Below are positions 1-11,538 of a DNA stretch of 64,000 nt, in pieces (the stretch's first letter is position 1; the number at the start of each line of letters is the position of its first letter). A program made the translations under genes and the position numbers. Below the pieces are notes generated by a model. That model was not told where the DNA came from. It saw only the letters and a program-made list of their open reading frames with translations, and made no database searches. The stretch is from Rhizopus arrhizus (lineage: Eukaryota > Mucoromycota > Mucoromycetes > Mucorales > Rhizopodaceae). The stretch is from positions 124,001 to 188,000 of the forward strand of contig JAKZZE010000034.1 in the NCBI GenBank assembly GCA_024220505.1. Reading direction: 5' to 3'.

Positions 1-2975
1 ATGAAAAAAAACCAGAATGGCAATTCTAAGCTTTTTTTTAATCTGAACACCATTTTGATCTACATCAGCCTCATTTAATGATATAACTGGTAATTGCTTA
101 TTTCGTACACTCTAGATTGTTGTATCGCAATAGAATACACGTTGACTTTATATTTTTCAAAATTCTATATTGATTACTGTCTTTGCTCACTGTAAGCAGT
201 AACACAGATGTCTACGCTCAATTAATAAAAGGTACATGCCACATAATATCTCTCTCGTACAACAGTGAACCAAAAGTACAATCATCTTTCAGTTGGTTTA
301 CACAATTACAGAATAAATTGCTGTACTCCGATTTTTCATGATAGTTTATTACTGAGAATAGTATGTGAAGTAGTAAAATATTTAATACTGCCTGAGATAA
401 CAAAACAGTTGTAGTTTTGCTTTGTTTTCTAAACGTCATTCACCAATGTTTATGCAGAATTTTGGTTGTATGCATTATGTGTTCCGTATTGAGATTACAA
501 CTATTTTTATTTATTTTTCTTTATAAAGAAATTATCTGTTCTCGATGAAGAGATCTTAAAATATGTTTAAAAGTATACTAAAGTAGAAGGTTTAGAAAAG
601 TCATAAGATATATTCAAATATCCAATTAAGTATTGATACTAAAAATACATAGCATTCTTTAAATGTTTATGTAGCTCTCTGCTATGTGACACTAAGTTAA
701 TAGTATTGGAAACGAATCATTACTCTAGAACTAAATGATCGCCCCGCTTTATTTCTTTATCAGGCGGAGTAAAAATGGAAAAGATACACAAACCCCAATT
801 GAATAAGGGTGGATTCCTGAAGTCGTTCGCAAGAATATAAAAGTGATATTAGCCAAAACGTCTTTGAGCATACCGACCTTGAATAGCTTAATCTCTCTTT
901 TTCTCTCTCTTTTACTTTAGCGTGTTATAGTATCCTTTAATTCAACATTATGCATTTATACTCTCATCATATCACTTACAACTGCCACTTTGCGAAAATA
1001 ATTGAGTTAACGCGGCGCAACAAATAAAAATCCCAAGTATTTTGTAAAGCATTTAAATCACAATTCATATGATATAAACTACTATATTAACTTTCTTTTT
1101 CATCCTCTTTTTTATAGCTTTCTTTGTAGTATTCATGCAATTTTTTTTATGAATGAAATTAGAGTGAATATTAAAACTCATTAAAGAGTACATGAGTATA
1201 AGGGTATTACAGATGTGTTAGTGACTTGCAAAAAAAAAATCTAGAAGTTTAACATGAGGGATTGTAAGCGGATAATTTTAAAACAACTTTTTAAATTTGA
1301 TTGATTGCAATCTTCTCCAAGGCAAGAGACTTTTCAAAGAATTGATGTCAGCGAAGTTTACGAATTGGGTGGTTGTGGCAAAAAAAAAAAAAAAAAAAAA
1401 AGTAAATCTGTTGTGGATTGCAGTATGAGATATAGAACAAGTGAAGATAAACCAAGTTTTATCTTGGAAATTTCACATCTTTGAGCGAGATAATAAAAGA
1501 TGAAAATTCGTTTGTTGTATCCTGTGTTTGGTTTCAGGTATAGCTCAAACATTAGCGCAATGAACCTTTACAGTATGTACATTTAAGATATTCATCAGCT
1601 AGTAAGAATTAAGACAAATGGGCAATATAATTCTATAATGACCATCTTCTTGTTTGATAATAGAGATAAAAGAAAATCTCACTGTGCCTCTTTATTTCTA
1701 CCCTTTACAACATACAATTGCCGATCAATCCCTACCACTTTGACCATCAAAAGGAGCAGCAACTTGCGACTTTTACACATGATAAGTTTCTATGAAAAGC
1801 GGTTCCCAGAAAATAATAATGGGGACCAATGTCTTACTGGTAGCCCAATTAAATTATTCGATTTAAACAAAGTTGGGGATCTTATTTTAAAAGCTTTTTG
1901 TAGCTACCATATTAAAGATTAAAGGAAGCTAATTTTAGCCTTTTGTTCATGACTAAACAGACTACAAAAAATTACTTTATATTATGAAAATCAGATCAAA
2001 CAACAATTATCAAATTGTTTGACCATTCCCTTTTCAGGAAACTTTTCTTATTTTTAACCTTTGAAGTACAACAAAGGTGATACTTATATAATATAGCAGG
2101 AATAAAAGGCATAATTTAACGCTCCTTATACATGTTTTATGGAGTATAAAGATACTAGACAAATCATCAGTATTTACCAAGTAAACACAGGACTCATTTA
2201 GCCCTTATATGTTAAAAAAGATAAGAAGTAGTTATCAATATTAAAAAAAATAAAAACCTTGGTCAGAATGCAAAAGACAATTGTTAAAAACTTTTTTGTG
2301 TTGATTTTGTAAAACTTCTGATTACAAAGCTTACACATAAATGTAACCCAACAGAATAACTAAATATAGTCCACTCAGTTCCCTGAGAAAAATTAATAAG
2401 GTTCTCTTTATTCAAGTTAAATTTGAGCATGTGTTACGTTACAAATTGTTGCTTCAATAAAATGTATTTTATGTTTGATTAAAGAATGAATTACAATACG
2501 ATTCTATAAGCAAAAGCATTACAGGGGAAGTTCAATATATAAACAAATAAATCTGTAAATATTGAAAATGAAGGGGGAAGGATATCTGCCGTAGACTGGT
2601 CTTAACAAACCTGAAACTTTAAACAGTCATGCTACAATTGTTTGGATAGTTGTCAAACTAGAAACAACCTGTCACAACCAACGGGTTGTAACCTTCCAGA
2701 GTTCAGTGAAAAAACTTTGTGGTTTCTCAGCTTGCAGTTTAGGCTTTTTTTTTTTGGTAGAAAGAATTAAAGGAAATATGAAAGGTAGTATTAATAATCC
2801 AAATGCATGACTTAGTATCATTCCTGATAAAAAAAAATAAACCATTACGTCGGTACAAAGAGTTAATACCTTGTATTTATCAGTTTAAAATAACCATACA
2901 TTATAGCTCCTAAACACGGTTACAATTATGCATAATTTAACCGGAACCTAAAAAGCAAGTTCATGATATTAGATT
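1..2975. other. Gene-poor AT-rich stretch
   Basis: I see no coding exon with a recognisable domain here on either strand. The few open frames are under 100 codons, lack convincing splice partners and are of simple composition. A 22-nt A run lies at 1380-1401. Nothing else could be supported. Confidence 0.6.
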
Positions 2976-3213
2976 TTTCCAATGAATTTGCGCATCAAAT
3001 TTTTATATTTGCAAATGCACAATTGATTACAGATCCTCGTTACAATTGAAGATCCACTGTCGTTCCTTTTAAATTGACTTCAGGCTCGGTTCCCTCGCCT
3101 GTCAGAATCCCTAAAACTCATGGACTATTCGATGGTCAGCAAGCTGTAGACTTCTGTTTGAATTAGGCTACTTATACCATCAAACAGAAGCACAGATTGA
3201 GCCTATCCATATC
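2976..3213. repeat. Left 238-bp terminal inverted repeat
   Basis: It begins TTTCCAATGAATTTGC and is the exact reverse complement of 4415-4652. It contains an internal hairpin: an 11-bp stem with arms at 3151-3161 and 3180-3190 and an 18-nt loop. The mirror copy carries the same hairpin. Confidence 0.93.
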
Positions 3214-3369
3214 CAGCATTTGTCAATGACACCATTATAGAGTTGCGGCCTCGTAAAGTTCTGATCGCTATTCTTCAATATTCATTGGTTCAACTTTAGA
3301 ATCTTGTCTGTAATGTTGAAATAATGCATGAGGTCATAAGGAACATCATAAATCATACTAACAAAAAAA

Positions 3370-4032
3370 AAGGGGAGGCCACCTTTTCTCGCATTTTCAA
3401 GAATAAGTATGTTATCCATTATTAGATAATGGCCTGCCTAAGGCTAGTCTTGATCATACCCTTACTCGAGATTGGGCATAGAATTGTGATCACGTTAGCT
3501 TTGATATTAAATGCTTGGGTTTTAGCATGATTTCCTTTCTCTAACTGTGTCTGGGCGCAGTTCAAGTTAACATGAAATGAGGATTCGTCAATAAAGACAC
3601 AATTATTCATGCAATCTATATTAGTGTTTATCCAGCATTCAGCCCAATTCAATCGTAACTGATTTTTTTCTTCGTTGTTCCTCTCTATTGGTTCTACTTT
3701 TGAATTTTTTGAATGCCAACCACCATATTTCAATTGTATAACGATGAAGGTTTGCCTTAAACAGCTTGACATCTTCAATTTTTTTGCTGGTCTCCTCCAT
3801 TAATTGATCTGTAGTGGGAGAGGGATGCTCCAAAGTGTACTCTGGAACACACTTCTTCTTTCAGCAAGCTTGCTTTCACATTTAATAATTCGAAGACAAC
3901 ACAAAGACATAAACGAAGAGTCAAGGCCCTTATTTTAAGCCTTATTCCATCTCTGTACATTTCTTGGCTCAATTTTAAGTTGTTTTGGTCGAGATTCAAA
4001 GCTGGTGTAAAAAGAGACTGTCCTACTGTCAC
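3370..4032 (-). pseudogene. Decayed DDE transposase
   Basis: Three overlapping minus-strand frames carry pieces of one transposase, so at least two frameshifts are present. The catalytic-core fragment (3422-3778) reads NNCVFIDESSF followed by a long beta-rich stretch. The first catalytic Asp is encoded at about 3587-3589. A second candidate Asp (IMDN, about 3411-3419) lies in another frame just after a stop codon. The distance between the two is about 58 codons, shorter than in full-length relatives as I recall them, which points to an internal deletion. The final acidic residue is not visible before the right-hand repeat boundary near 3213. The piece nearest 4032 (3775-4032) would be the DNA-binding part but has no clear helix-turn-helix. 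The gene cannot make an intact enzyme. Confidence 0.7.
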
Positions 4033-4414
4033 CGATTATTTCAATAATAGAATTATCGAATCAATGCAACAAGTAACAGTAGAAGATTGTTAATAATGAA
4101 TTGAGCATGCTATTTTATTTTTCGGTAGATATTTAGCTCTTGAGCCTGCTTTAAAAAATAAAGTGAAAAATTCAATGCGCAAAATTGAATGGTTTTTATA
4201 CGCAAAAATAAAAAGATGTTTTATTTAATAAAGATCCTATCATATGCGTGCTATATGTATATTTGTTCATCCAGAAAAGACCAACATAAAGAAAAGTAGC
4301 GAGGGGCTAAAAGATCCCTTTGGGATTAAGGGCAAAAAATGTATGTGCTTAAGGAAAAGGATATAGTGTTTAACGGCAACGAGGCAAATTCTGACACCAT
4401 TTAAGGAAATAATC

Positions 4415-4652
4415 GATATGGATAGGCTCAATCTGTGCTTCTGTTTGATGGTATAAGTAGCCTAATTCAAACAGAAGTCTACAGCTTGCTGACCATCGAA
4501 TAGTCCATGAGTTTTAGGGATTCTGACAGGCGAGGGAACCGAGCCTGAAGTCAATTTAAAAGGAACGACAGTGGATCTTCAATTGTAACGAGGATCTGTA
4601 ATCAATTGTGCATTTGCAAATATAAAAATTTGATGCGCAAATTCATTGGAAA
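4415..4652. repeat. Right 238-bp terminal inverted repeat
   Basis: Exact reverse complement of 2976-3213 over all 238 positions checked, including the internal 11-bp stem. Confidence 0.93.
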
Positions 4653-4691
4653 GATTCAATATACAGTGTACTAACAGTAACAGCACTATTT

Positions 4692-4692
<1 letters not shown>

Positions 4693-4727
<35 letters not shown>
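4693..4727. repeat. Poly(A) run, 35 nt
   Basis: Uninterrupted A run between the COG2 stop codon (4745) and the right end of the DNA transposon (4652). Confidence 0.9.
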
Positions 4728-4729
<2 letters not shown>

Positions 4730-4744
4730 CAAAGCAGGTTATTA

Positions 4745-6718
4745 CTATTTTTTAACAATAAGCCTCAATTCATCTAAAGCTTCATTTAAACTCTCTAAAA
4801 ATAATTATTGGTTTTTAGCAAAAAGATAAATAAATAAATTGATAATGCTTTTACCTGTTATTGATAATTGCTCCTGCATGTTTATTGGTAACCTGGGTAA
4901 TATAAGCTTTGGCGCTTCAGTTTTTATAAAGCCTATTAATTGTTGTACATTGTCATGTAACTTGGCTTTTGTACTGTTATTTGCATTCTATAATAGAGCG
5001 TTAAATTGCAGTTTATAAAAAGAAGGACTCATACCTGAAGGATATCTCTAGCCCATATGCTGTATCTTTTTAATAACTGAAGCGTCAGTTTGTAGAAGCG
5101 ATGTGCCAGCCCATACAAATAGACATTATCTGACCAGCATTGCTGGATGATTTCTATTGTAGCCTTTGTTCCAGTCAAGATGTTTTCCTCTTGGGACTGG
5201 CTCTTATCATTGAGCACTTCCTCTATACGTACCACAATCTCACGAAACTTCAATTGAAAGTACACGGGTAACTGCCACTTCTTCATAAATTCGATATAGG
5301 ATGGATGATGTCGAAGGTAAATCATGGACTTTCTTGAATGGCATAAACCTTCCAAGTTGGATATAAAGGAAACGGTAGTCGAATAATTCTAATCTTTAAA
5401 GATTAATACGTTTTCGATTTCGAAGCTCTTTTTATATGTATACCTTGTGGAAAACGCTTGTTTGTCCAGGAGCAAATATCGTTTTACATTCTTTGCCAAT
5501 TTTTTCTGTTACTTCTATCCAAAGAGAATTAACCAAGACCTCATAATTAGATCCCTTTAATGTTTTTTGTGTGATGTCCAATATAGGCTGTAAATCTGTG
5601 GTGACAAACACTATGATCTTGTTATACATCTCAGCCAGATGATTCTCCTCTGACTTGTTATTTTGTAATACTTTTGGTTGAATGATCTTGTCCAAGTACC
5701 ATCTCACAAACTGTTCTCGAATGATCCTTTCTCCTGTTTTTGTTTGATCAATCAAGGTATAGGTTCTAAGACACTGGACCAAGGATTGCTTTGTTGACCT
5801 TGTTATTTCTCCTGCACGTACTTGTAATAAGGCGGTATTTAAAGTTTTGTATAGTTTTTGTTCCAAAGTATCTTTAATACGCGTAATTCTCCATTCGTTT
5901 TCCTTTATAAAAGCAAGGTCCTTTCCTCTTTTTACCAAATGCTGCATTTGATTGTATTCAATAGCAGCTCTTTCTATTTGCTTGCCTACACTGCTACGAT
6001 ACAGAACTCAATCTCTCTCTCTCTCTTTTTTGTGTACATGCTCTCGTTACCTATCTTGTTCTCCACTAAGCTGGCTGACCATTTTGTATTTGTCTTGTAC
6101 AATTTCTGTATTGATGTCTAATAAATATTCAACTTTACTGATTGACTCATGTATGTTTAATAGTAGTTTCAAAACAGCCTAATGAATTCTTTTGAATAAA
6201 CCCTCTCTCTCTCTCTCTCTTTCTCATTTTATAAACTCACTTTTTTGTCCCTCAACTGAGTTCGATACTGAAGTTGTTCTTGCAAAGAGTCAATAACTTG
6301 TTGGAAATGATGACGTGCATCCTTTTTGCTCATGTTTACTTATTGTTATTTGGTAAATGTTCAAAAGACTTACTTTGACCTGATTCTCAATTTTATAAAG
6401 TGGCTGTTTCAATTCGTTAATATCTTTATCAACACCTTTCAAGTTGGTTGAAAGGTTCACAAAATCTTGATAGTCTTTATTGATGAGTTCGACAAGCTCA
6501 GCCTTGAGTTGCTTCAAGTGAGCATTAAGCTCGACTTTCATTCGTTCTAGACCTAAATGTCTCCTGCTTGAAAGGAACCTGTCAGGGTCAAATTCTTCTG
6601 CAATTAATTCTGAGCGTTCAACAGCATGATTAGGTAAGGGTTTTACAGAAACCATTGGCTGATCCTCTTCATCATCGCTAAAGCTGAATATACTTTGTTT
6701 TTTTCTATGCTTTGACAT
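4745..6718 (-). CDS. COG2: Conserved oligomeric Golgi complex subunit 2
   Basis: COG2 belongs to lobe A of the COG tether, which catches retrograde vesicles at the Golgi. I read seven exons on the minus strand: 6718-6374, 6321-6241, 6178-6051, 5993-5444, 5388-5035, 4987-4855 and 4794-4745. All phases agree and give 546 residues. The N-terminal block with VELINKDYQDFVNLSTNLKG is the COG2 signature. Later blocks (HCLRTY-like CLRTYTLIDQ, EVLVNSLWIEV, KKWQLPVYFQLKFREI, QQCWSDNVY) also match animal COG2. The start at 6718 directly precedes a Ser/Lys-rich, acidic leader (SIFSFSDDEEDQP). The C-terminal part present in the roughly 740-residue animal protein seems short or absent: the last exon ends soon after the region equivalent to about residue 600, and a 35-nt A run (4693-4727) and the transposon follow at once. 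Confidence 0.88.
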
Positions 6719-6729
6719 TTGGAAGAAAT

Positions 6730-6761
<32 letters not shown>

Positions 6762-6891
6762 AGACGATATATTAACTCCGGAGCTTGTTGCACTTTTATT
6801 AATGCATGATAAAAGAATACTTTTTATTTTTTATTCACAAATTAAATACAGAATAAATTAATATACAAATGAATGCAAAGGTTTGGTTGAT

Positions 6892-8761
6892 TTAAGTACA
6901 AATATCTTCAAGTAAAACTGTAGATGCATCACTTAGTTCACTTTCATTGTCACTTTCAATAGGAGCGTCAGTTGTTGATGGTATATCTTCTTTAGGCTCA
7001 TCCTTTTCGAGTTTGGTTTCTTGAGGGATGATGTCTACTATTTCCTCCTCTGCTATGGTGTCATGGGGAATAATAACTTTTACTTTGGTTTGGCTTTCAA
7101 GGGAAGAAACTGGTATACTATTGCTTTCGATTTTTACAGGTGCTTTGGGTTCTTCTTCCTTATTATCCTCTTTGTTTACTATCTGTTCATCTTTAATTGT
7201 TGTTTCTATATAATGTTATGGATATATCAGCATTTTTTTCTCTTTTTTATATATATTTTTCTATACCTGAAATCGGAGTATCAACAACATGTTTACTAAG
7301 ATAATCTCGAGCCCATAGCTTTTTTCTGGGCAGTAAAGCGATGCTTTTGTAAGGTAGAGCAGGAGAGCTGATAACTTTGTTACTATTCTCACTAATTGTA
7401 TGATCCTGTTCTTTCTCTTCTCCTGTGGCAAATAAGCTGGATAAAGAGGACAAAGAGGATAGATCTTCGTTATCACTGTGTTGATTTTCATCCACCCCGA
7501 GTGACTCCTGAGGTGTTTCATTGCCTACAATATCAATGTCCAATAGCTCATCATCATCATCATCATCAGAAGGGTTGTCTTTTGAAGGTCCCAAGGTAGG
7601 TGAATTTGAAGTGATATCCACATATTCCTCTGTGACATTTTTATCCATTACAGGTCTAGGTTTTAATAAAAGGACTGAAGGTTTGCTACGACGACGACGA
7701 TGCCCGTTGTCTGTCTGCTTCTTTACTTGTCGTTTCAAATGTTCAATCAGGCACCTACGCTTATTCAAACAAGCGCATGTTCCAAACTCCTTTTCAAATC
7801 TCTCTAGCATTTTTTGAATCGTCGTCCTCTTTTTTCTTTCCTCTTCTTCATCAATCACCTTGTTCGTATTGTCTTTGTTCGATTTGTGATGCCAATCCAT
7901 ATACTCTTTCCACGTCACATGCCCTCTCTGCCATCCCCAACCGACCGTCACCTCCTGTCCTTTTTCAATCAACCGACGCGCAAATAAACCCAGATGAATT
8001 GTCTTGTCATCATCACGCGGCAAGACCATGTTGCGAAGTTCTGCGTTTGGATGGCACGATCGACGAATGTACCTCGCCTTATTGCCAAACTGTCTGGTGT
8101 CGACGCAGAGATCCAGTGTAGGGAAAAACATGATGTGACTCAGTGGTGTGCCCAAAATAACAAAATCATTGAGTGGGTCAAATTTGAATTCTGACTTGAG
8201 CAAGACGTCTCCAGCAACCTCCATCAGATAGTGACCCGAGGCAACAGACTTGGTCGCAAATAAGCCTTGACTTGAAACAGGTGCATTCATGAGGGCTCCC
8301 TTGGTCAGGAGTGTGTCGGCATCGATGGTGATAAAAGCGCCCATGTCATAGATAAACGGATCCTGACTGTCGTACTTCCAATCCCTCTTCCACCTCTCTC
8401 TGGCTTCGTGAAAGATGGCATAGGCGTACCGCGAGACGACTCGGCTGACAGGCTTTTGTTTTCTTTTCTTGACGGGATTGTCATCTGAATCGAGTTTGGA
8501 AAGCTTCTTTTTTGAAATGGCTATTCTTTTCGAAAGTTTGGGTCGCTTTTTGCTGCACTGGTCGCAAAGAAAGTGATCGGGTATGTTTGTGGGTGTGATT
8601 CGTACACAGTAGGCATGTTGCCAAACAAGGCAGTGCTCACATTGAATTGTGAAACCATCATCTTCAGTTGATGGACATATGCAACGAATCAAACCTGCAT
8701 CGACTGGTATCGCTAACCTATCTCCTCCTTCTTTCTCTCTTTGTCTTACTTTGGATGACAT
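6892..8761 (-). CDS. PHD finger and SET domain protein, Set3/MLL5-like
   Basis: Two exons (8761-7267 and 7205-6892) encode 602 residues. A PHD finger (about residues 27-69) shows the C4HC3 pattern CIC..QCEHC..HAYC..CDQC and would read histone H3 tails. A SET domain follows (about 160-310). Its substrate motif reads RYIRRSCHPNAEL where active SET enzymes carry NHSCxPN, and the catalytic-Tyr region reads EVTVGWGW. The same kind of change is known in yeast Set3 and animal MLL5, which are thought to lack methyltransferase activity, so a scaffold role in a Set3-type deacetylase complex is the best inference. Basic and acidic low-complexity tails follow, including a six-residue Asp run. The second exon is disordered and Glu/Lys-rich. 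The start at 8761 is preceded by an A/T-rich leader shared divergently with ARL2. Confidence 0.83.
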
Positions 8762-8877
8762 TGCTTTAGACTTTTTTTTTAAAAAAAAAAAAAGAAAAAA
8801 GAAAAAAAAGAAACTCAGCTTGTGATATTTTAATAGAAAATCATGTTGAGTGTATTTTTTTTTTGTCTTTATATAAA
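8762..8877. promoter_or_regulatory. Divergent intergenic promoter, SET gene and ARL2
   Basis: Only 116 bp separate the two start codons. The stretch contains T-rich and A-rich runs on opposite sides and TATATAAAA just before the ARL2 start. Both transcripts must initiate here or inside the neighbouring gene. Confidence 0.6.
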
Positions 8878-9408
8878 ATGGGTTTATTAACCATCTTGAA
8901 AAAGAATCGTCAAAATGAAAAAGAAATGCGTATTTTAATGTTGTAAGAGTCATCTATATTCTATTTATAACAAAAAAAAAATTAAAATGTATACAAGAGG
9001 ATTAGATAATGCAGGAAAGACGACCATTTTAAAAAGAATTAATGGAGAACCAATTGATACTATATCACCTACACTTGGATTTAATATAAAAACACTTGAG
9101 CATGAAAGGTAAGTTTACATGAGCAAAATAAAGGAGAGACCCTATTTTTTAATATAAGTAAAAAGTTATAAATTAAATATTTGGGACGTTGGAGGGCAGA
9201 AATCGATTCGTTCTTATTGGAGAAATTATTTTGAACAGACAGATGCGCTTGTTTGGGTTGTAGACTCTGCAGATCGTTTGAGATTAAATGATTGCAAGAT
9301 CGAGTTACATCAATTGTTACAGGAAGAAAGGTTAGCAGGTGCAACCTTGTTGGTATTTGCAAATAAACAAGATATTGCGGGTGCACTGAGTGAGAAAGAG
9401 ATTAAAGA

Positions 9409-9449
<41 letters not shown>

Positions 9450-9613
9450 TAGCAGCAGTGCTCACTAAAAGTCAATAGTTACTTGGATTAGAGGAAATCA
9501 AAAGCCATCACTGGGCGATACTTGCATGTAGCGCAGTAACAGGAGATAATTTATTAAAAGGCATGAATTGGGTGGTGAATGATGTAGCATCAAGAATATA
9601 TATGCTCGATTAA
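8878..9613 (+). CDS. ARL2: ADP-ribosylation-factor-like GTPase 2
   Basis: Four exons (8878-8942, 8998-9108, 9166-9409, 9479-9613) give 184 residues, the same length as human ARL2. ARL2 works with tubulin cofactors in tubulin folding and microtubule growth (Alp41 and Cin4 in yeasts). The N-terminus starts MGLLTILKK, followed by the P-loop GLDNAGKT, switch I with [11 protein letters not shown], switch [20 protein letters not shown], the NKQD motif as FANKQD, and the CSAVTG G5 motif. The first exon is only 65 nt and is easily missed. Intron 3 begins GT and then runs through 36 A residues. The stop codon overlaps that of the convergent phosphatase gene. Confidence 0.93.
9412..9447. repeat. Poly(A) run, 36 nt, in ARL2 intron 3
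   Basis: Starts one base after the GT donor of the third ARL2 intron, so it occupies the 5' splice region of the transcript. Confidence 0.9.
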
Positions 9614-10566
9614 ATAAAAGAAATATTTAATACTTCAACTACGTTATCTACTTTAGCAAGGTCTTCAAGAAAAGGGATTAAGTCTAATAGCTCAGAATCA
9701 TGTTGATCGTTAAACCAAGTAGAGATTGGTATAGCATTTGATGGATGAAGACTGTAACTGGCTGGTGTATTATCTAATATGATGACATGATTTAAATCTC
9801 GTCCTAGCCTTGATAAATCTTTTATAAAGCCTCCTCGATAGTTACAACATGCTTCTCTGAACAAACGATGCTGAATCACTTTATGTAAATCAAAATTATC
9901 TAGCACAGGGTCTGCATACTAAAGAGAACAATTAGTTTATGATTTATTTTAGACTCTATTACCTTTGATAAACTAGCAGTGAAGATAACGATTTCATATA
10001 ATTCGCTCATACGTTTCATAAATTCATCTACACCCGGCCGCTTTAATACAAATACATTATGATTATGTCCCTCAATTTCAACTGGTACAACAAAATCAGG
10101 CCTAGATACAGTCTATTGGTACGTTAATACAGAAAAGTGGTAAATAGAGAAATTACCTTGAATGAACTGTGCACGAGCGTTTCATCAAGATCGAGTACAA
10201 GGCATTTTTTACCTTCATATTCTTTTGCTACTGGTTGTAATAAATGCTACAGTTTCTTTTTAAAAAAAAATTCAATACAAATCTTGTATTATTTACACTT
10301 CTTTCTTCACTGCTTGATTTTTCCTCAATTGTATCTTCTTCTTCCACTATCACTGGCTTCTTTTGAATAAGTTTACTTTCTGATTTTAAACTTTTTTTAA
10401 ATGCACAGCATAAAAATAAACTCAGAGAACTCTTTTTTCGACGTGCCCAATACTTTAATTTGCCACCTAGAATTAATCATTAGTTTATTGTGTAGACATG
10501 TTTCTATTTATTTATACAATGAAAAAATGAATTCTTTTTTTCAGTCATAAATGATTTATTTTCCAT
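9610..10566 (-). CDS. SCP/PSR-type protein phosphatase of the HAD family
   Basis: Five exons on the minus strand (10566-10518, 10466-10297, 10246-10157, 10112-9963, 9918-9610) encode 255 residues. The catalytic DxDxT motif appears as [14 protein letters not shown], and the second Asp motif as [13 protein letters not shown]. These define the FCP1/SCP superfamily, which dephosphorylates Ser/Thr, for example in the RNA polymerase II tail. The core sequence ([29 protein letters not shown]) is closest to animal small CTD phosphatases and yeast Psr1/Psr2. A Cys-containing segment in the N-terminal part ([10 protein letters not shown]) recalls the palmitoylated membrane anchor of Psr1, so a plasma-membrane location is possible. 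The first intron and start (10566) are the least certain part. The TAA overlaps the ARL2 stop within a TTAA. Confidence 0.88.
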
Positions 10567-10630
10567 CAGGGAGTATTCGAAAGGGGAGAGAGGAGTAGAG
10601 GGGATTGAAAGATAGGATCTTGTAATCGAG

Positions 10631-10667
<37 letters not shown>

Positions 10668-11207
10668 AGAGAAAGAAAAAGATTTGAACTTGTTCAAATA
10701 TCTTTTTAAAAGTAAACTTTTATTAAAAAAATAAAAAAAAAAAAACCTGAAACAGAAATGATGATGTTGCCTTTCATTTTCCACTTTTTCCTCCCTTTTT
10801 TTTATTTCAGATAAAAAAGAATGAATGTGTCCCACTTGTTCTGATGATTGACCTAATTTATTCATTATTAGATTGAATATTCCCACTTGTCTGTTTATTA
10901 ACCCCCAAGTACGCGCATAAAATGTAAGCAGATAGAGAATGGCTCCATGTCCTATTTATGCATTTCAAACCTTCAAAAAAGTAGGTTGCACCAAAATTAT
11001 TTAACTTTAACTCACTTGATTATATTCTTAATAAAAGCATTCAATATTCTCAATTCAATAAATTCTATCATCAAGTATAGTTCAACATGTACTCGATGGA
11101 ATAAATCAAGATCGCCGTGAAATAATCCTGTGCATCTATGCACCACACAATGTCTGTGAAATTATCTAGAGCATTCGTATTGTTTACTTACTATTTGTTA
11201 CCGTCAG

Positions 11208-11241
<34 letters not shown>

Positions 11242-11538
11242 TGGGGACAGGGATCTTGTAGTACTTTAAGTGACTGAACAATCATAAAAAAGAAAACAGC
11301 CTGATTTATATCTAGTCACTTCTTGCTTAGGTAAGAATGCTTTTAATTACCTTTCATATCTTCATACAGCGTCTTTTTTTATTTTACTAATTGATTTTGT
11401 AGGTTGACAAATAACTATAAAATATAGTGACTCAAAGCATAAAAAAAGTGGGGAAGAAACTTTTTTTCAAATAAAAAAAAAAAAAAAAAGCAAAAAAGAA
11501 ATGATTTTTTTTAAAAGAAAGTTTCACAAATAGCTGCA
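10567..11538. other. Intergenic stretch with two poly(A) runs
   Basis: No coding exon is supported. A 34-nt A run lies at 10631-10664 and a 32-nt A run at 11208-11239. The rest is A/T-rich and unremarkable. Confidence 0.6.

Larger units (their letters stand above)
2976..4652 (-). mobile_element. Tc1/mariner-IS630-like DNA transposon with long perfect TIRs
   Basis: The 1,677-bp element is bounded by two 238-bp inverted repeats that I read as identical base for base (2976-3213 and 4415-4652). The interior carries a frameshifted minus-strand transposase remnant with an IS630/Tc1-type motif (FIDESSF). A GATT tetranucleotide flanks both ends (2972-2975 and 4653-4656) and may be a target duplication. 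Tc1/mariner elements normally duplicate TA, so the family or the exact ends are not settled. The right end lies only 92 bp beyond the COG2 stop codon. Identical repeats with a dead transposase suggest a recently mobilised non-autonomous copy, or repeat homogenisation. Confidence 0.8.

Noticed and set aside
2972..4656. TA target duplication of a Tc1 element
   Set aside because: The bases next to the perfect repeats are not TA; GATT fits better, although four bases could match by chance.
7396..8194. Plus-strand frames with His or Ser runs
   Set aside because: They are shadows of the Asp run and basic blocks of the SET protein on the other strand.
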